Assembly (NCBI RefSeq): GCF_900115065.1
Contig: NZ_FOVE01000012.1
Coordinates: 1-64,000, forward strand
From: Formivibrio citricus
GTDB lineage: Bacteria > Pseudomonadota > Gammaproteobacteria > Burkholderiales > Chitinibacteraceae
DNA: 64,000 bases
Reading direction: 5' to 3'
Shown here: in pieces, positions 34,064 through 44,297 of the stretch
Layout: every line of letters starts with the position of its first letter
Position numbering within the stretch: the first letter of the stretch is position 1
Made by a program: the position numbers and the translations under genes
Notes under the pieces: generated by a model
What the model saw: only the letters and a program-made list of their open reading frames with translations
Told to the model about the DNA's origin: nothing
The model's database searches: none

Positions 34064-37000
34064 ATGACGATGGACAGACAAAGCTGGTTGCGGGGAACGC
34101 TCTATAACCCGCGCTTCGAACAGGATAGTTGCGGTTTCGGTCTTATTGCCCAGATGGACAATAAACCCTCGCACTGGCTGGTTTCCACGGCGATCAGTTC
34201 GCTCGCCTGCCTGACCCACCGCGGTGCGGTGGCGGCTGACGGCAAATCGGGTGACGGTTGCGGTCTTCTGTTCGGCAAGCCGGACAGCTTCCTGCGCGCT
34301 GTTGCGGCCGAAGCCGGCATTGCGCTGGCCGGTCAGTACGCGGCGGGTCTCGTGTTCCACTCGGCGGAAGATTCGCTGGCGCGCCTGCGTGAGGCCGTCG
34401 AGGCACAAGGGCTGGCCGTGGCCGGTATCCGTACGGTGCCGACCAACAATGACGCCTGCGGCGAATACGCGCTCAAGACGCTGCCGCTGTTCAAGCAGGT
34501 GTTCGTCAACTGTCCGGAAGGCATGGACGACCTGAGCTTCGAACGCAAGCTCTTCCAGGCTCGTCGTCTGGCAGAAAAGGCCAACGCTGCGGACAAGTCC
34601 TTCTACATCCCGACGCTCAACCCGCATGTGATTTCCTACAAGGGCCTGGTCACGCCGGACAACCTGCCGGTGTTCTACCCGGACCTGAGCGACAGCCGCT
34701 TCGAATCCGCTCTGGCTGTTTATCACCAGCGTTTCTCGACCAATACCTGGCCGCAGTGGAAGCTGGCGCAGCCGTTCCGCTTCCTGGCGCACAACGGCGA
34801 AATCAACACCGTTTCCGGTAACCGTCTCTGGGCCAAGGCACGTGAAGCGATTCTGGAAACCCCGAATCTCGATATGGATTCCGTGCGCCCGATCGTGCAG
34901 ACCGACGGCTCCGATTCCATGAGCCTCGACAACATGCTCGAAGGCCTGCTGCAGGGCGGCATCGACATCTTCCGCGCGCTGCGCATGCTGGTTCCGCCGG
35001 CTTGGCAGAACGTGGACAGCACCGACCGCGACCTGCGTGCGTTCTACGAATACAACTCGCTGCACATGGAGCCGTGGGACGGCCCGGCCGGCATCGTCTG
35101 GACCAACGGCCGCTATGCCGGCTGCATGCTGGACCGCAATGGCCTGCGCCCGGCGCGCTATGTGATCACCAAGGACCGCCACCTCACCATCGCCTCCGAA
35201 ATCGGCGTGTGGGATTACAAGCCGGAAGACGTGGTCAAGAAGGGCCGCGTCAAGCCAGGCCAGATCGTGGCGGCCGACCTCAAGACCGGTGAATTCCTCG
35301 ATACCGAAACCATCGACAACCGTCTGAAGGCCGCGCATCCGTACCGCCAGTGGATCAAGCGTCATGCCATCCATCTGGAAGAAAGCTCCGATCCGGGCGT
35401 GGTGCGGCAGTGGAGCAAGAACGATCTGCTGGCCTACCAGAAGCAGTTCCTGCTGTCGTTTGAAGAGCGCGACCAGGTGATTCGCGTGCTGGCCGAATCC
35501 GGTCAGGAAGCGATTGGCTCGATGGGTGACGACACGCCGATGGCCGTGCTGTCGCAGAAAGTGCGCTCGCCGTTCGACTACCTGCGTCAGCAGTTCGCGC
35601 AGGTGACCAATCCGCCGATCGACCCGATCCGCGAAGCGATCGTGATGTCGCTCAATACCTGCTTCGGTTCCGAGCGCAACGTATTCCTGGAAGAGGAATA
35701 CAACGCCAAGCGCATCGAAGTGCGTTCGCCGGTCCTGTCGGCGAAGAAGTTCGCGGTCCTGACCGAACAGATCGATCCGGACTACAAGAGCCGTTTCTTC
35801 GAACTCAACTACGATCCGGCTCAGGAAAACCTCAAGCAGGCGCTGCTGCGCTTGCAAGCGGATGTTGTTCGCGCCGTGAGTGAAGATGGCGTGGTGATCG
35901 TAGTGCTGTCCGACCGCAACATCGCCAAGGGCAAGCTGCCGGTCCACGCGCTGTTCGCTACGGGCGCGGTGCAGCATGCGCTGATCAATGCCGGTTTGCG
36001 TTGCAAGACCAACATCGTGGTCGAAACTGCGACCGCGCGCGATCCGCACCACTTTGCCTGTTTGCTCGGCTACGGCGCGACCGCTGTTTACCCGTACCTT
36101 GCCTACCAGACCGTCAAGGAGCTGATCGAACTCGGTCAGGTCGAATACACGCTGGACAAGGCTTGCGCCAACTTCCGCAAGGGCATCGACAAGGGCTTGC
36201 TCAAAATCCTGTCGAAGATGGGTATTTCCACCATCGCGTCCTATCGTGGCGCGCAGTTGTTCGAAGCCGTGGGCGTGAACGAGGAAGTCGTCGATCTGTG
36301 CATGGCCGGTACGACCTCGCGCATCTCCGGTGCTAGTTTCGCTGATTTCGAAGCCGATCTGCAGCAGCTCAACAAGCTTGCCTTCAACCCGATGCGCCCG
36401 ATCTCGCAAGGTGGCCTGCTCAAATACGTCCACGGCGAGGAATACCACGCCTACAACCCGGACGTGGTGATGCAACTGCAAAAGGCGGTGCAGGGCGGCG
36501 ATTACGCCGAATACCGGAAGTACGCCGAGCTGGTGAACCAGCGCCCGGTCGCCATGCTGCGCGACCTGATGGCGCTGAAGATCGATCCGGCCCAGTCCAT
36601 TTCCATCGACGAAGTCGAGCCGGTCGAAGCCATCCTCAAGCGTTTCGATTCCGCCGGCATGTCGCTCGGTGCCCTGAGCCCCGAAGCACACGAAGCGCTC
36701 GCCGAAGCCATGAACCGCCTTGGCGCGCGTTCCAACTCCGGCGAGGGCGGTGAAGATGCCAGCCGCTACGGCACGGTCAAGATGTCCAAGATCAAGCAGG
36801 TGGCCTCCGGCCGCTTCGGCGTAACCCCGCATTACCTGGTCAATGCCGAAGTGCTGCAGATCAAGGTGGCGCAGGGCGCCAAGCCGGGCGAGGGCGGCCA
36901 ATTGCCGGGCGACAAGGTGTCGCCGCTGATCGCCAAGCTGCGTTGCTCCAAGCCGGGCATCTCGCTGATCTCCCCGCCGCCGCATCACGATATCTACTCG

Positions 37001-38503
37001 ATTGAAGACCTGGCCCAGTTGATCTTCGACCTGAAGCAGGTCAACCCGCAGGCGCTGGTGTCCGTGAAGCTCGTGGCCGAGCCGGGCGTGGGCACGATTG
37101 CCGCCGGCGTGGCCAAGGCTTATGCCGACCTGATCACCATTTCCGGCTACGACGGCGGCACCGGTGCTTCGCCGATTGCCTCGGTCAAGTATGCCGGCAC
37201 GCCGTTCGAACTCGGCCTGACCGAAGCCCAGCAGGTGCTGCGTGCCAACGGTCTGCGTGGCCGCGTTCGCGTGCAGGCCGACGGTGGTCTCAAGACCGGT
37301 CTGGACGTGGTCAAGGCCGCGCTGATGGGCGCGGAATCGTTCGGTTTCGGTACCGGCCCGATGGTCGCGCTGGGCTGCAAGTTCCTGCGTATCTGCCATC
37401 TGAACAACTGTGCGACCGGCGTCGCGACTCAGGAACTGAAGCTGCGCACCAAGCACTTCATCGGCCTGCCTGAGATGGTGATGAACTACTTCACCTTCAT
37501 CGCCCGCGAAACCCGCGAGTGGATGGCCAAGCTCGGCGTGCGCAGCATGGAAGAGCTGATCGGCCGCGCCGATCTGCTGCAAGTCATCGAAGGCGCGACC
37601 GAGAAGCAGCAGAAGCTGCAACTCGACGTGCTGCTGGCCCAGGGCTCAGTGCCCACCAGCGAGCCGCGCTACTGCGTCGAAGCCTCCAACCCGTCCTTCG
37701 ACAAGGGCGAGCTGGCCGAGCAGATGGTCAAGGATGCCATTGCCGGCATCAAGGCCAAGACCCCGCAGGTGCTCGAATATCCGGTGCAGAACATTCACCG
37801 CTCGATCGGCGCGCGCCTCTCCGGCGAGATCGCCAAGGCGCACGGCGCCGACGGCCTGCCTGCCGATTGCCTGACCGTCAAGCTCAAGGGCTCGGCCGGC
37901 CAGTCGCTCGGCGTGTGGAATGCCAAGGGTCTGACCATCGAGCTCGAAGGCGATGCCAACGATTACGTGGGCAAGGGCATGTCCGGCGGCCGCGTGGTGG
38001 TGTACCCGCCCAAGGGCAGTGAGTTCGCTTCGCATGAAGCGGTCATCGTCGGCAACACCTGCCTCTACGGCGCGACCGGCGGCGAGCTCTTCGCTGCGGG
38101 CATCGCGGGCGAGCGCTTCGCCGTGCGCAACTCCGGCGCCACGGCGGTGGTCGAAGGGGTGGGCGATCACGGTTGCGAATACATGACCGGCGGCTGCGTG
38201 GTGGTGCTCGGCGATACCGGCTACAACTTCGGCGCAGGCATGACCGGCGGTTTTGCCCTGGTCTACGACCGCCAGCAGAAGTTCGCCTATCGCTACAACA
38301 ACGAACTGATCGACATCAGCCTGATCAACTCCGAAGGCATGGAAGAACACCGCCAGTTCCTGCGCGAGAAGATCGAACAGCATGTGAAGCTCACCGGCAG
38401 CGAAATCGGCCGCCAGTTGCTCGAAGATTTCGATATGGCAGCGGATTACTTCTGGCTGGTGAAGCCGAAGGCCGCCACGCTCGACAGCCTGCTCAAGCAG
38501 TAA
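34064..38503 (+). CDS. gltB: Glutamate synthase (NADPH) large subunit
   Basis: A 1479-residue enzyme that transfers the amide N of glutamine to 2-oxoglutarate. The N-terminal amidotransferase nucleophile is Cys23 in DSCGFGLIA, exposed after propeptide removal. The central domain, the FMN-binding synthase domain ([12 protein letters not shown], then [12 protein letters not shown]) and the C-terminal beta-helix (GXXG repeats, e.g. [34 protein letters not shown]) follow in order. The 3Fe-4S ligands are Cys1105, Cys1111 and Cys1116. AAGGG lies just before ATG 34064 (a second ATG is at 34070). gltD follows after 12 bp. Together they carry out the GS-GOGAT route of ammonium assimilation. Confidence 0.97.
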   Translation: MTMDRQSWLRGTLYNPRFEQDSCGFGLIAQMDNKPSHWLVSTAISSLACLTHRGAVAADGKSGDGCGLLFGKPDSFLRAVAAEAGIALAGQYAAGLVFHSAEDSLARLREAVEAQGLAVAGIRTVPTNNDACGEYALKTLPLFKQVFVNCPEGMDDLSFERKLFQARRLAEKANAADKSFYIPTLNPHVISYKGLVTPDNLPVFYPDLSDSRFESALAVYHQRFSTNTWPQWKLAQPFRFLAHNGEINTVSGNRLWAKAREAILETPNLDMDSVRPIVQTDGSDSMSLDNMLEGLLQGGIDIFRALRMLVPPAWQNVDSTDRDLRAFYEYNSLHMEPWDGPAGIVWTNGRYAGCMLDRNGLRPARYVITKDRHLTIASEIGVWDYKPEDVVKKGRVKPGQIVAADLKTGEFLDTETIDNRLKAAHPYRQWIKRHAIHLEESSDPGVVRQWSKNDLLAYQKQFLLSFEERDQVIRVLAESGQEAIGSMGDDTPMAVLSQKVRSPFDYLRQQFAQVTNPPIDPIREAIVMSLNTCFGSERNVFLEEEYNAKRIEVRSPVLSAKKFAVLTEQIDPDYKSRFFELNYDPAQENLKQALLRLQADVVRAVSEDGVVIVVLSDRNIAKGKLPVHALFATGAVQHALINAGLRCKTNIVVETATARDPHHFACLLGYGATAVYPYLAYQTVKELIELGQVEYTLDKACANFRKGIDKGLLKILSKMGISTIASYRGAQLFEAVGVNEEVVDLCMAGTTSRISGASFADFEADLQQLNKLAFNPMRPISQGGLLKYVHGEEYHAYNPDVVMQLQKAVQGGDYAEYRKYAELVNQRPVAMLRDLMALKIDPAQSISIDEVEPVEAILKRFDSAGMSLGALSPEAHEALAEAMNRLGARSNSGEGGEDASRYGTVKMSKIKQVASGRFGVTPHYLVNAEVLQIKVAQGAKPGEGGQLPGDKVSPLIAKLRCSKPGISLISPPPHHDIYSIEDLAQLIFDLKQVNPQALVSVKLVAEPGVGTIAAGVAKAYADLITISGYDGGTGASPIASVKYAGTPFELGLTEAQQVLRANGLRGRVRVQADGGLKTGLDVVKAALMGAESFGFGTGPMVALGCKFLRICHLNNCATGVATQELKLRTKHFIGLPEMVMNYFTFIARETREWMAKLGVRSMEELIGRADLLQVIEGATEKQQKLQLDVLLAQGSVPTSEPRYCVEASNPSFDKGELAEQMVKDAIAGIKAKTPQVLEYPVQNIHRSIGARLSGEIAKAHGADGLPADCLTVKLKGSAGQSLGVWNAKGLTIELEGDANDYVGKGMSGGRVVVYPPKGSEFASHEAVIVGNTCLYGATGGELFAAGIAGERFAVRNSGATAVVEGVGDHGCEYMTGGCVVVLGDTGYNFGAGMTGGFALVYDRQQKFAYRYNNELIDISLINSEGMEEHRQFLREKIEQHVKLTGSEIGRQLLEDFDMAADYFWLVKPKAATLDSLLKQ

Positions 38504-39934
<1,431 letters not shown>

Positions 39935-39958
39935 TCCTTGCTCCTCTGCTGTCGATTG

Positions 39959-39992
39959 AACAACGCCCGCTATTGCGGGCGTTGTTGTTTTT
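39959..39992 (+). terminator. Rho-independent terminator of gltBD
   Basis: Stem AACAACGCCCGC / GCGGGCGTTGTT (12 bp, perfect) with loop TATT, followed by GTTTTTC. It is 25 bp after the gltD stop and also faces the convergent EAL gene. Confidence 0.9.
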
Positions 39993-40035
39993 CATCGACC
40001 TGAGCGCTATCGAGGGCTGGGATGTAAAACTTTCC

Positions 40036-42399
40036 TTATGGGGTTGAGCAGGTTGCTGCGTTCAATCCAGTCCTGAAGAGGGTTTGTTCTGATTGGGTCG
40101 CGAGCAGTTTTTCCGTGCCAGTGATGTCTAGTGGACGATGGAAGAAATATCCCTGGAACAGATGGCAGCCGTTTGTGCGCAGAAATTCAAGCTGTTGAGC
40201 GTTTTCAACGCCTTCTGCCACAATCGACAAATCCAGTGAATGTGCCAGCGAGAGGATGCCGTGGATGATTTTTTCACGGCGAGAATCCCCAGGAACGTCC
40301 TGCACGAATTCACGGTCGATCTTGATGGCATACACAGGCATGTATGCAATTTTGGAAAGCGAAGAATAGCCGGAGCCAAAGTCGTCAATGCTGATGCGAA
40401 AACCCAGTTCTTTCAGCTTGTTCAGGTTGTCCAGCCCCGTTTCTCCATTCACCATCAGCGCAGTTTCTGTAATCTCGAACTCCAGAAGATCAACAGAAAG
40501 ATCGAGCTGATCCGTTCGCGAAACAACCTCCTGGACAAGGTTCGGAATTGAAAGATCGATGGCCGACAGGTTGATGGCAACAGGCCTGACCGGAATCCCT
40601 TTTCCCTGCCAGTTTTTGACCTGACTGGTTACCATCTCTATGACCTGCAGGGTGATGTCATGCACCATGCCACTGTTTTCGGCCACGGGAATGAATTCTG
40701 CGGGCGATACGGTTCCAAGCTCCGTACTCTGCCAGCGTACCAAAGCCTCCAGGCCTTGCAGGGTGCCATGACAGTCGACTTTGGGTTGGTAGGACAGGCT
40801 CAGGCTGTGTTCGCGCAAGGCCTTGCGCAGACCGACCTCGATATCGATCCTGCGTCGCATGGCGGCTGCCTGGGCGGGGTCGAAATAGACGGGGTCATCC
40901 GATTGATCGCTGCGCGCGTTTTGCTGGGCTTGTTCGCTGAAACGGATCAGATCCTCGGCTGTGCCCGCATCCTGGGGAAATGAGGCGGCTCCAATGAAGT
41001 AGCTAATCTCAAGGGAGTGCCCGTTGATGACATGCCGCCGTGGCAATTCCCGGGTGTGACGGGCGATATGTTCCTGGGCAGCATTGCTGTCTTGCGGCAG
41101 GTTGGTCAGCAAGAGGGAAAACGCGCCGCCGCGTGTTCGTCCAAGCCAGTCCCCGGCAGAAAGCCGTTTATGAATGCAGCGGCCAATCTGGTTGATGAGA
41201 TTATCGCCATTGATGATGCCGTAACGTGTATTGACGGTATGCAGATCCCGGATCTTGATGTTCAGTACGGCCAGTGGTTTTCCGGATCGTTGAGCTTTTA
41301 CGATTTGCTCGTTGAGGATTTCAATAAAATGCGACCGGTTAGGCAAGCCGGTAAGACCGTCATGGCGAGCAAGAAAGTGGGCTCGATCCAGGTTGCTGTT
41401 GAGTTCGGTACGCAACTGATGGATTTCAGACAGATCGCTCATGGAGATGATGAGATTGCCCGTATGAGCCATCGGGGTCACCTGCAGCAGCACCGGCCGA
41501 GAATTTTTTCTTATCTGCCAAATGCCCTCCAGCGTTGAACCTGGCTGGCGTGTCTCTGGTCGATCCAGGGAGGGCTCGGCTGTTTTTTCGAGCAAATCAT
41601 GCAGGTCAAGTTTTTCAACTTGTGCTGGAAGGCGCCCAAGCAGCCGTGCGGCAAGCCGGTTGCATCGCAAAATGACGCCGTTCTGTTGGCAAAAAAGGGT
41701 GGCTGAGCCGCTGTGCTCAAAGACTTCTTCATGGATGGCCAGGCTGGTTTCCAGCGTTTGGTTCATCTGCAGGGCATGGCGAGTCGCACGGCTCAACGAG
41801 CTTAGCACTCTGGAAAAAGCCAATGGAATTCCGATGTTGAAAAACAGAAAAATCAGGGACTGAATGTAGGTGTGCGTTCCGGGCAGCGTGGCACTAAGTT
41901 GCAAAAAATTCGGAACGGGTTGGTTTCTGATCAGTAAAAAAAACGGAAAAAGATTGAGCCCCATGAAGATTAGCGCGGGCCTGCGCCCCAGCAAGATCAA
42001 TGCAATCAATGGGGCTGTGTAGATAAAAATGAAGCCCAGCTTGGCGATTTCAACGATGTTGATGGCAGTCAGGATGCAAAACCCTGCGGCATAAACAATC
42101 AGGATTAGCGACCAGGAGCCCAGTTTGAGACTGCGGCTGCTCAGGTAGAGGGTGCCACTGATTACCACGAAAAAGAACAGCACCATGCCGATGACATCGT
42201 ATAGCCCGGCTTGTGCAGCCTCCCAAGCGGTATGCAGGAAAATGGTTGATTCCAGCAGCAATCCAAAAACCAGGATGATCCGCAGCGCGCTCAAACGCCA
42301 ACGTTTTGTTTGCTCTTCCGGGTGGGCTGCGTCCTGAAGCAGCAGGAAGCCATCAACACGGTCACGCAATGTTTGACTGAGGTGTTTTCTCTTTGACAT
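40036..42399 (-). CDS. Membrane cyclic-di-GMP phosphodiesterase: MASE-like TM region, PAS, degenerate GGDEF, EAL
   Basis: A 787-residue protein. The N-terminal 210 residues carry about six membrane helices (MASE-like sensor). A PAS-like segment (about 220-330) is followed by a GGDEF domain with HDGLTGLPNRSHF, but the active-site loop reads RTRGGAF, so catalytic Asp/Glu are lost and cyclase activity is not expected. The EAL domain is complete: LEALVRW, the metal-binding EITETAL, DDFGSGYSSL, the KIDREFV Lys, AEGVENAQQ and QGYFFHRPL. It therefore probably hydrolyses cyclic-di-GMP, with the dead GGDEF domain acting as a regulator, perhaps binding GTP. It converges with gltBD. Confidence 0.9.
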   Translation of the reverse strand: MSKRKHLSQTLRDRVDGFLLLQDAAHPEEQTKRWRLSALRIILVFGLLLESTIFLHTAWEAAQAGLYDVIGMVLFFFVVISGTLYLSSRSLKLGSWSLILIVYAAGFCILTAINIVEIAKLGFIFIYTAPLIALILLGRRPALIFMGLNLFPFFLLIRNQPVPNFLQLSATLPGTHTYIQSLIFLFFNIGIPLAFSRVLSSLSRATRHALQMNQTLETSLAIHEEVFEHSGSATLFCQQNGVILRCNRLAARLLGRLPAQVEKLDLHDLLEKTAEPSLDRPETRQPGSTLEGIWQIRKNSRPVLLQVTPMAHTGNLIISMSDLSEIHQLRTELNSNLDRAHFLARHDGLTGLPNRSHFIEILNEQIVKAQRSGKPLAVLNIKIRDLHTVNTRYGIINGDNLINQIGRCIHKRLSAGDWLGRTRGGAFSLLLTNLPQDSNAAQEHIARHTRELPRRHVINGHSLEISYFIGAASFPQDAGTAEDLIRFSEQAQQNARSDQSDDPVYFDPAQAAAMRRRIDIEVGLRKALREHSLSLSYQPKVDCHGTLQGLEALVRWQSTELGTVSPAEFIPVAENSGMVHDITLQVIEMVTSQVKNWQGKGIPVRPVAINLSAIDLSIPNLVQEVVSRTDQLDLSVDLLEFEITETALMVNGETGLDNLNKLKELGFRISIDDFGSGYSSLSKIAYMPVYAIKIDREFVQDVPGDSRREKIIHGILSLAHSLDLSIVAEGVENAQQLEFLRTNGCHLFQGYFFHRPLDITGTEKLLATQSEQTLFRTGLNAATCSTP

Positions 42400-42754
42400 G
42401 GTGCATGCTTGGATATCAGACCCGGGTTTGCGCGAATATTAGCTTTTAATTATATTGTTTTCTGTAAAATAAATACTGGAATTTGTCAGTTTTTACGGTG
42501 TTTTTTGGTGTTCTGAGTTTGTTTGTTTCTTGCGTGACGCTAAAATGTTTTATTTTTTAAATTATGAGAAAGAATTTGTTGGTTATTTATAATTTTTTGA
42601 AAGAATTTAGGCTTGGTCTGTTGGGGGCGTACGCCATGACCACAGTCTATGGTTGCGCCAATGAATTTCTGGCCCTTTTACCAATATTCCCGTCTCTTCC
42701 CGAGAGTACAATCACGGCCCCGATCCGTTTGTCCGGCAAGACCCCGAAACCGAC
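42400..42754. other. AT-rich intergenic region without a convincing gene
   Basis: A marked AT-rich stretch (about 42430-42620) contains several -10-like runs and probably promoters for the EAL gene (leftwards) and cytochrome b561 gene (rightwards). A 64-codon frame at 42564-42758 overlaps the next start and has no ribosome site or recognisable product. Confidence 0.5.
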
Positions 42755-43309
42755 ATGAATATCCAGCGTTATCACCCGGTAATCTGCGTTCTCCACTGGC
42801 TGCTTGCCGCCATGATCATGGCGGCGCTCGTCATGAGCACCTTCGTGATGGCCCATATCCCCGATACCGATCCGGCCAAGATTTCGGCCATCCTGCGGCA
42901 TATGAGCGTCGGCGTGTTGATTCTGGTATGCACCGCGCTACGGCTGTTTACCCGCAAGAAAACCGGCCGCCCGACTTCGTTGCCGTCCGGCATGCCTTGG
43001 GCCGACTGGCTGGCAGGAATCGTGCACCGTCTGCTCGACGTGCTGGTTTTCATCATGATCGGCAGCGGCATCTGCATGGCCGTATTCTCCAACCTGCCCA
43101 AAGCGATTCTGGAAGGACAGAGCGAGTTGCTCGCCAATCTGGATAGCCTGCCTTGGCATACGCTGCATGTGGCGGGGGCCAGGGTGCTGTTCGGCGTTCT
43201 GTTGCTGCATGTAGGCGGAGCGCTTTACCACCAGTTGATCCTGCGCGATGGCCTGCTGTGGCGGATGTGCTCCATCCCGCGCCTTGCCAAAAAGAAAAAG
43301 CCCTTCTGA
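42755..43309 (+). CDS. Cytochrome b561 family protein (CybB/YodB-like)
   Basis: A 184-residue inner-membrane dihaem cytochrome. Four hydrophobic helices contain the expected haem-ligand histidines: His14 in CVLHWLLAA, His49 in LRHMSVGVLIL, and a C-terminal pair in LHVAGARVLFGVLLLHVGGALYH, the typical prokaryotic b561 pattern. The family can oxidise ubiquinol and reduce superoxide (E. coli CybB). The stop codon TGA at 43307-43309 is also the first base triplet of a dispersed palindromic element. Confidence 0.9.
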   Translation: MNIQRYHPVICVLHWLLAAMIMAALVMSTFVMAHIPDTDPAKISAILRHMSVGVLILVCTALRLFTRKKTGRPTSLPSGMPWADWLAGIVHRLLDVLVFIMIGSGICMAVFSNLPKAILEGQSELLANLDSLPWHTLHVAGARVLFGVLLLHVGGALYHQLILRDGLLWRMCSIPRLAKKKKPF

Positions 43310-43452
43310 GAACCTGCTCACGCTCTTGCTGCGAAACCGTGATCGGGGCTCATGTGCTGCCCGGAATCCTCATCCGCCCGCATGAACACCGGTTCCTGCG
43401 CGGCTCTTCACCCCGCTGACGGCGTCCGCGACAGATCGTGAACGAGTTCTGA
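43307..43452 (+). repeat. Dispersed palindromic element, copy R2
   Basis: A full-length copy whose left end TGAGAACCTGCTCACG begins on the cytochrome b561 stop codon and whose right end is GATCGTGAACGAGTTCTGAT. The interior contains CGGAATCCTCAT and ACCGGTTCCTGCGC, forming the central hairpin. It matches R1 (5020-5166, reverse) and R3 (53862-54009) along its length. Confidence 0.85.
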
Positions 43453-43567
43453 TAGGCGGTGGGCAGGGTTGATAATGAGACCCGCTCTCAGTTTTGATTG
43501 CGGCAGGGGCTGCGGGCAGCCACAATGGAAATCCGATCCATTGTTTACATCACGCGGAGATATCCTA

Positions 43568-44071
43568 ATGGCTTCTGTTACCCTTGCAGGCAATCCTGTC
43601 AATCTCAATGGTTCCTTCCCCTCGGTTGGGGCGCATGCCAAGCCGTTTTCGCTCGTTGCCAAGGATTTGAGCAATGTGTCGCTTGCCAGCCTGGCTGGCA
43701 AGAGGAAAGTGCTGAACATTTTCCCGAGCGTCGATACCGATGTGTGCGCTGCCTCCGTGCGCCGCTTCAATCAGGAAGCCTCAGGTCTCGCCAATACCGT
43801 GGTTCTATGCATCTCGGCTGATTTGCCTTTTGCCCAAGCCCGTTTCTGTGGAGCTGAGGGCTTGGACAATGTCGTGACGCTTTCCACCATGCGTGGTCGT
43901 GAATTCCTGGCCGATTACGGCGTGGAGATCGCCAGCGGTCCCTTGGTTGGCATTGCCGCACGTGCGGTTGTCGTGCTTGATGAGCAGGACAAAGTCATTC
44001 ACGCCGAGCTGGTGCCGGAAATTTCCCATGAACCGGATTATGCGGCGGCCCTGAAGGTGCTGGGCAAGTAA
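43568..44071 (+). CDS. tpx: Thiol peroxidase (atypical 2-Cys peroxiredoxin)
   Basis: A 167-residue periplasm-associated or cytosolic lipid-hydroperoxide peroxidase reduced by thioredoxin. Peroxidatic Cys60 is in PSVDTDVC and resolving Cys94 in ARFCGAEG, matching E. coli Tpx Cys61/Cys95. The N-terminus ([18 protein letters not shown]) and end ([10 protein letters not shown]) are typical. GGAG sits upstream of ATG 43568. The gene is monocistronic, with a long hairpin terminator. Confidence 0.96.
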   Translation: MASVTLAGNPVNLNGSFPSVGAHAKPFSLVAKDLSNVSLASLAGKRKVLNIFPSVDTDVCAASVRRFNQEASGLANTVVLCISADLPFAQARFCGAEGLDNVVTLSTMRGREFLADYGVEIASGPLVGIAARAVVVLDEQDKVIHAELVPEISHEPDYAAALKVLGK

Positions 44072-44094
44072 TCGCCTTCTTCCCTGTTTTACAG

Positions 44095-44145
44095 CAGCCC
44101 CGGAAACGAACCCTGTTTTGTGTTCGTTTCCGGGGCTGTTTGCTT
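44095..44145 (+). terminator. Rho-independent terminator of tpx
   Basis: Arms CAGCCCCGGAAACGAA (44095-44110) and TTCGTTTCCGGGGCTG (44123-44138) are perfectly complementary over 16 bp, loop of 12 bases, followed by TTTGCTT. Confidence 0.88.
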
Positions 44146-44175
44146 CCTGGCAATGGCCGGTCTAGTGTGACTCTA

Positions 44176-44276
44176 TAAGAACCTGCTTACGACCTTGCTG
44201 TGAAGCCGTGTCGGGACTGAGGTGTTGCTCTTCACCCCGCTGATAGTCTCTCGCGACGGATCGTGCGCAGGTTCAA
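44176..44276 (+). repeat. Dispersed palindromic element, copy R4 (internally deleted)
   Basis: About 100 bp: the left end TAAGAACCTGCTTACG, TTGCTGTGAAGCCGTG, then directly CTCTTCACCCCGCTGAT and the right end GATCGTGCGCAGGTTCAA. The central hairpin core present in R1-R3 is missing, a deletion of roughly 45 bp. It lies just upstream of the EF-G-like gene. Confidence 0.75.
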
Positions 44277-44297
44277 GTCCACAGAGAGGAGCCCCCC

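Noticed and set aside
33950-37621. A 1223-codon open frame antisense to gltB
   Set aside because: It mirrors the high-GC codon pattern of gltB in the opposite strand; the product is rich in His/Gln/Arg/Asp low-complexity sequence and has no family resemblance, while gltB is certain.
42564-42758. A 64-codon frame before the cytochrome b561 gene
   Set aside because: No ribosome site and no family; it overlaps a well-supported start and lies in an AT-rich promoter region.
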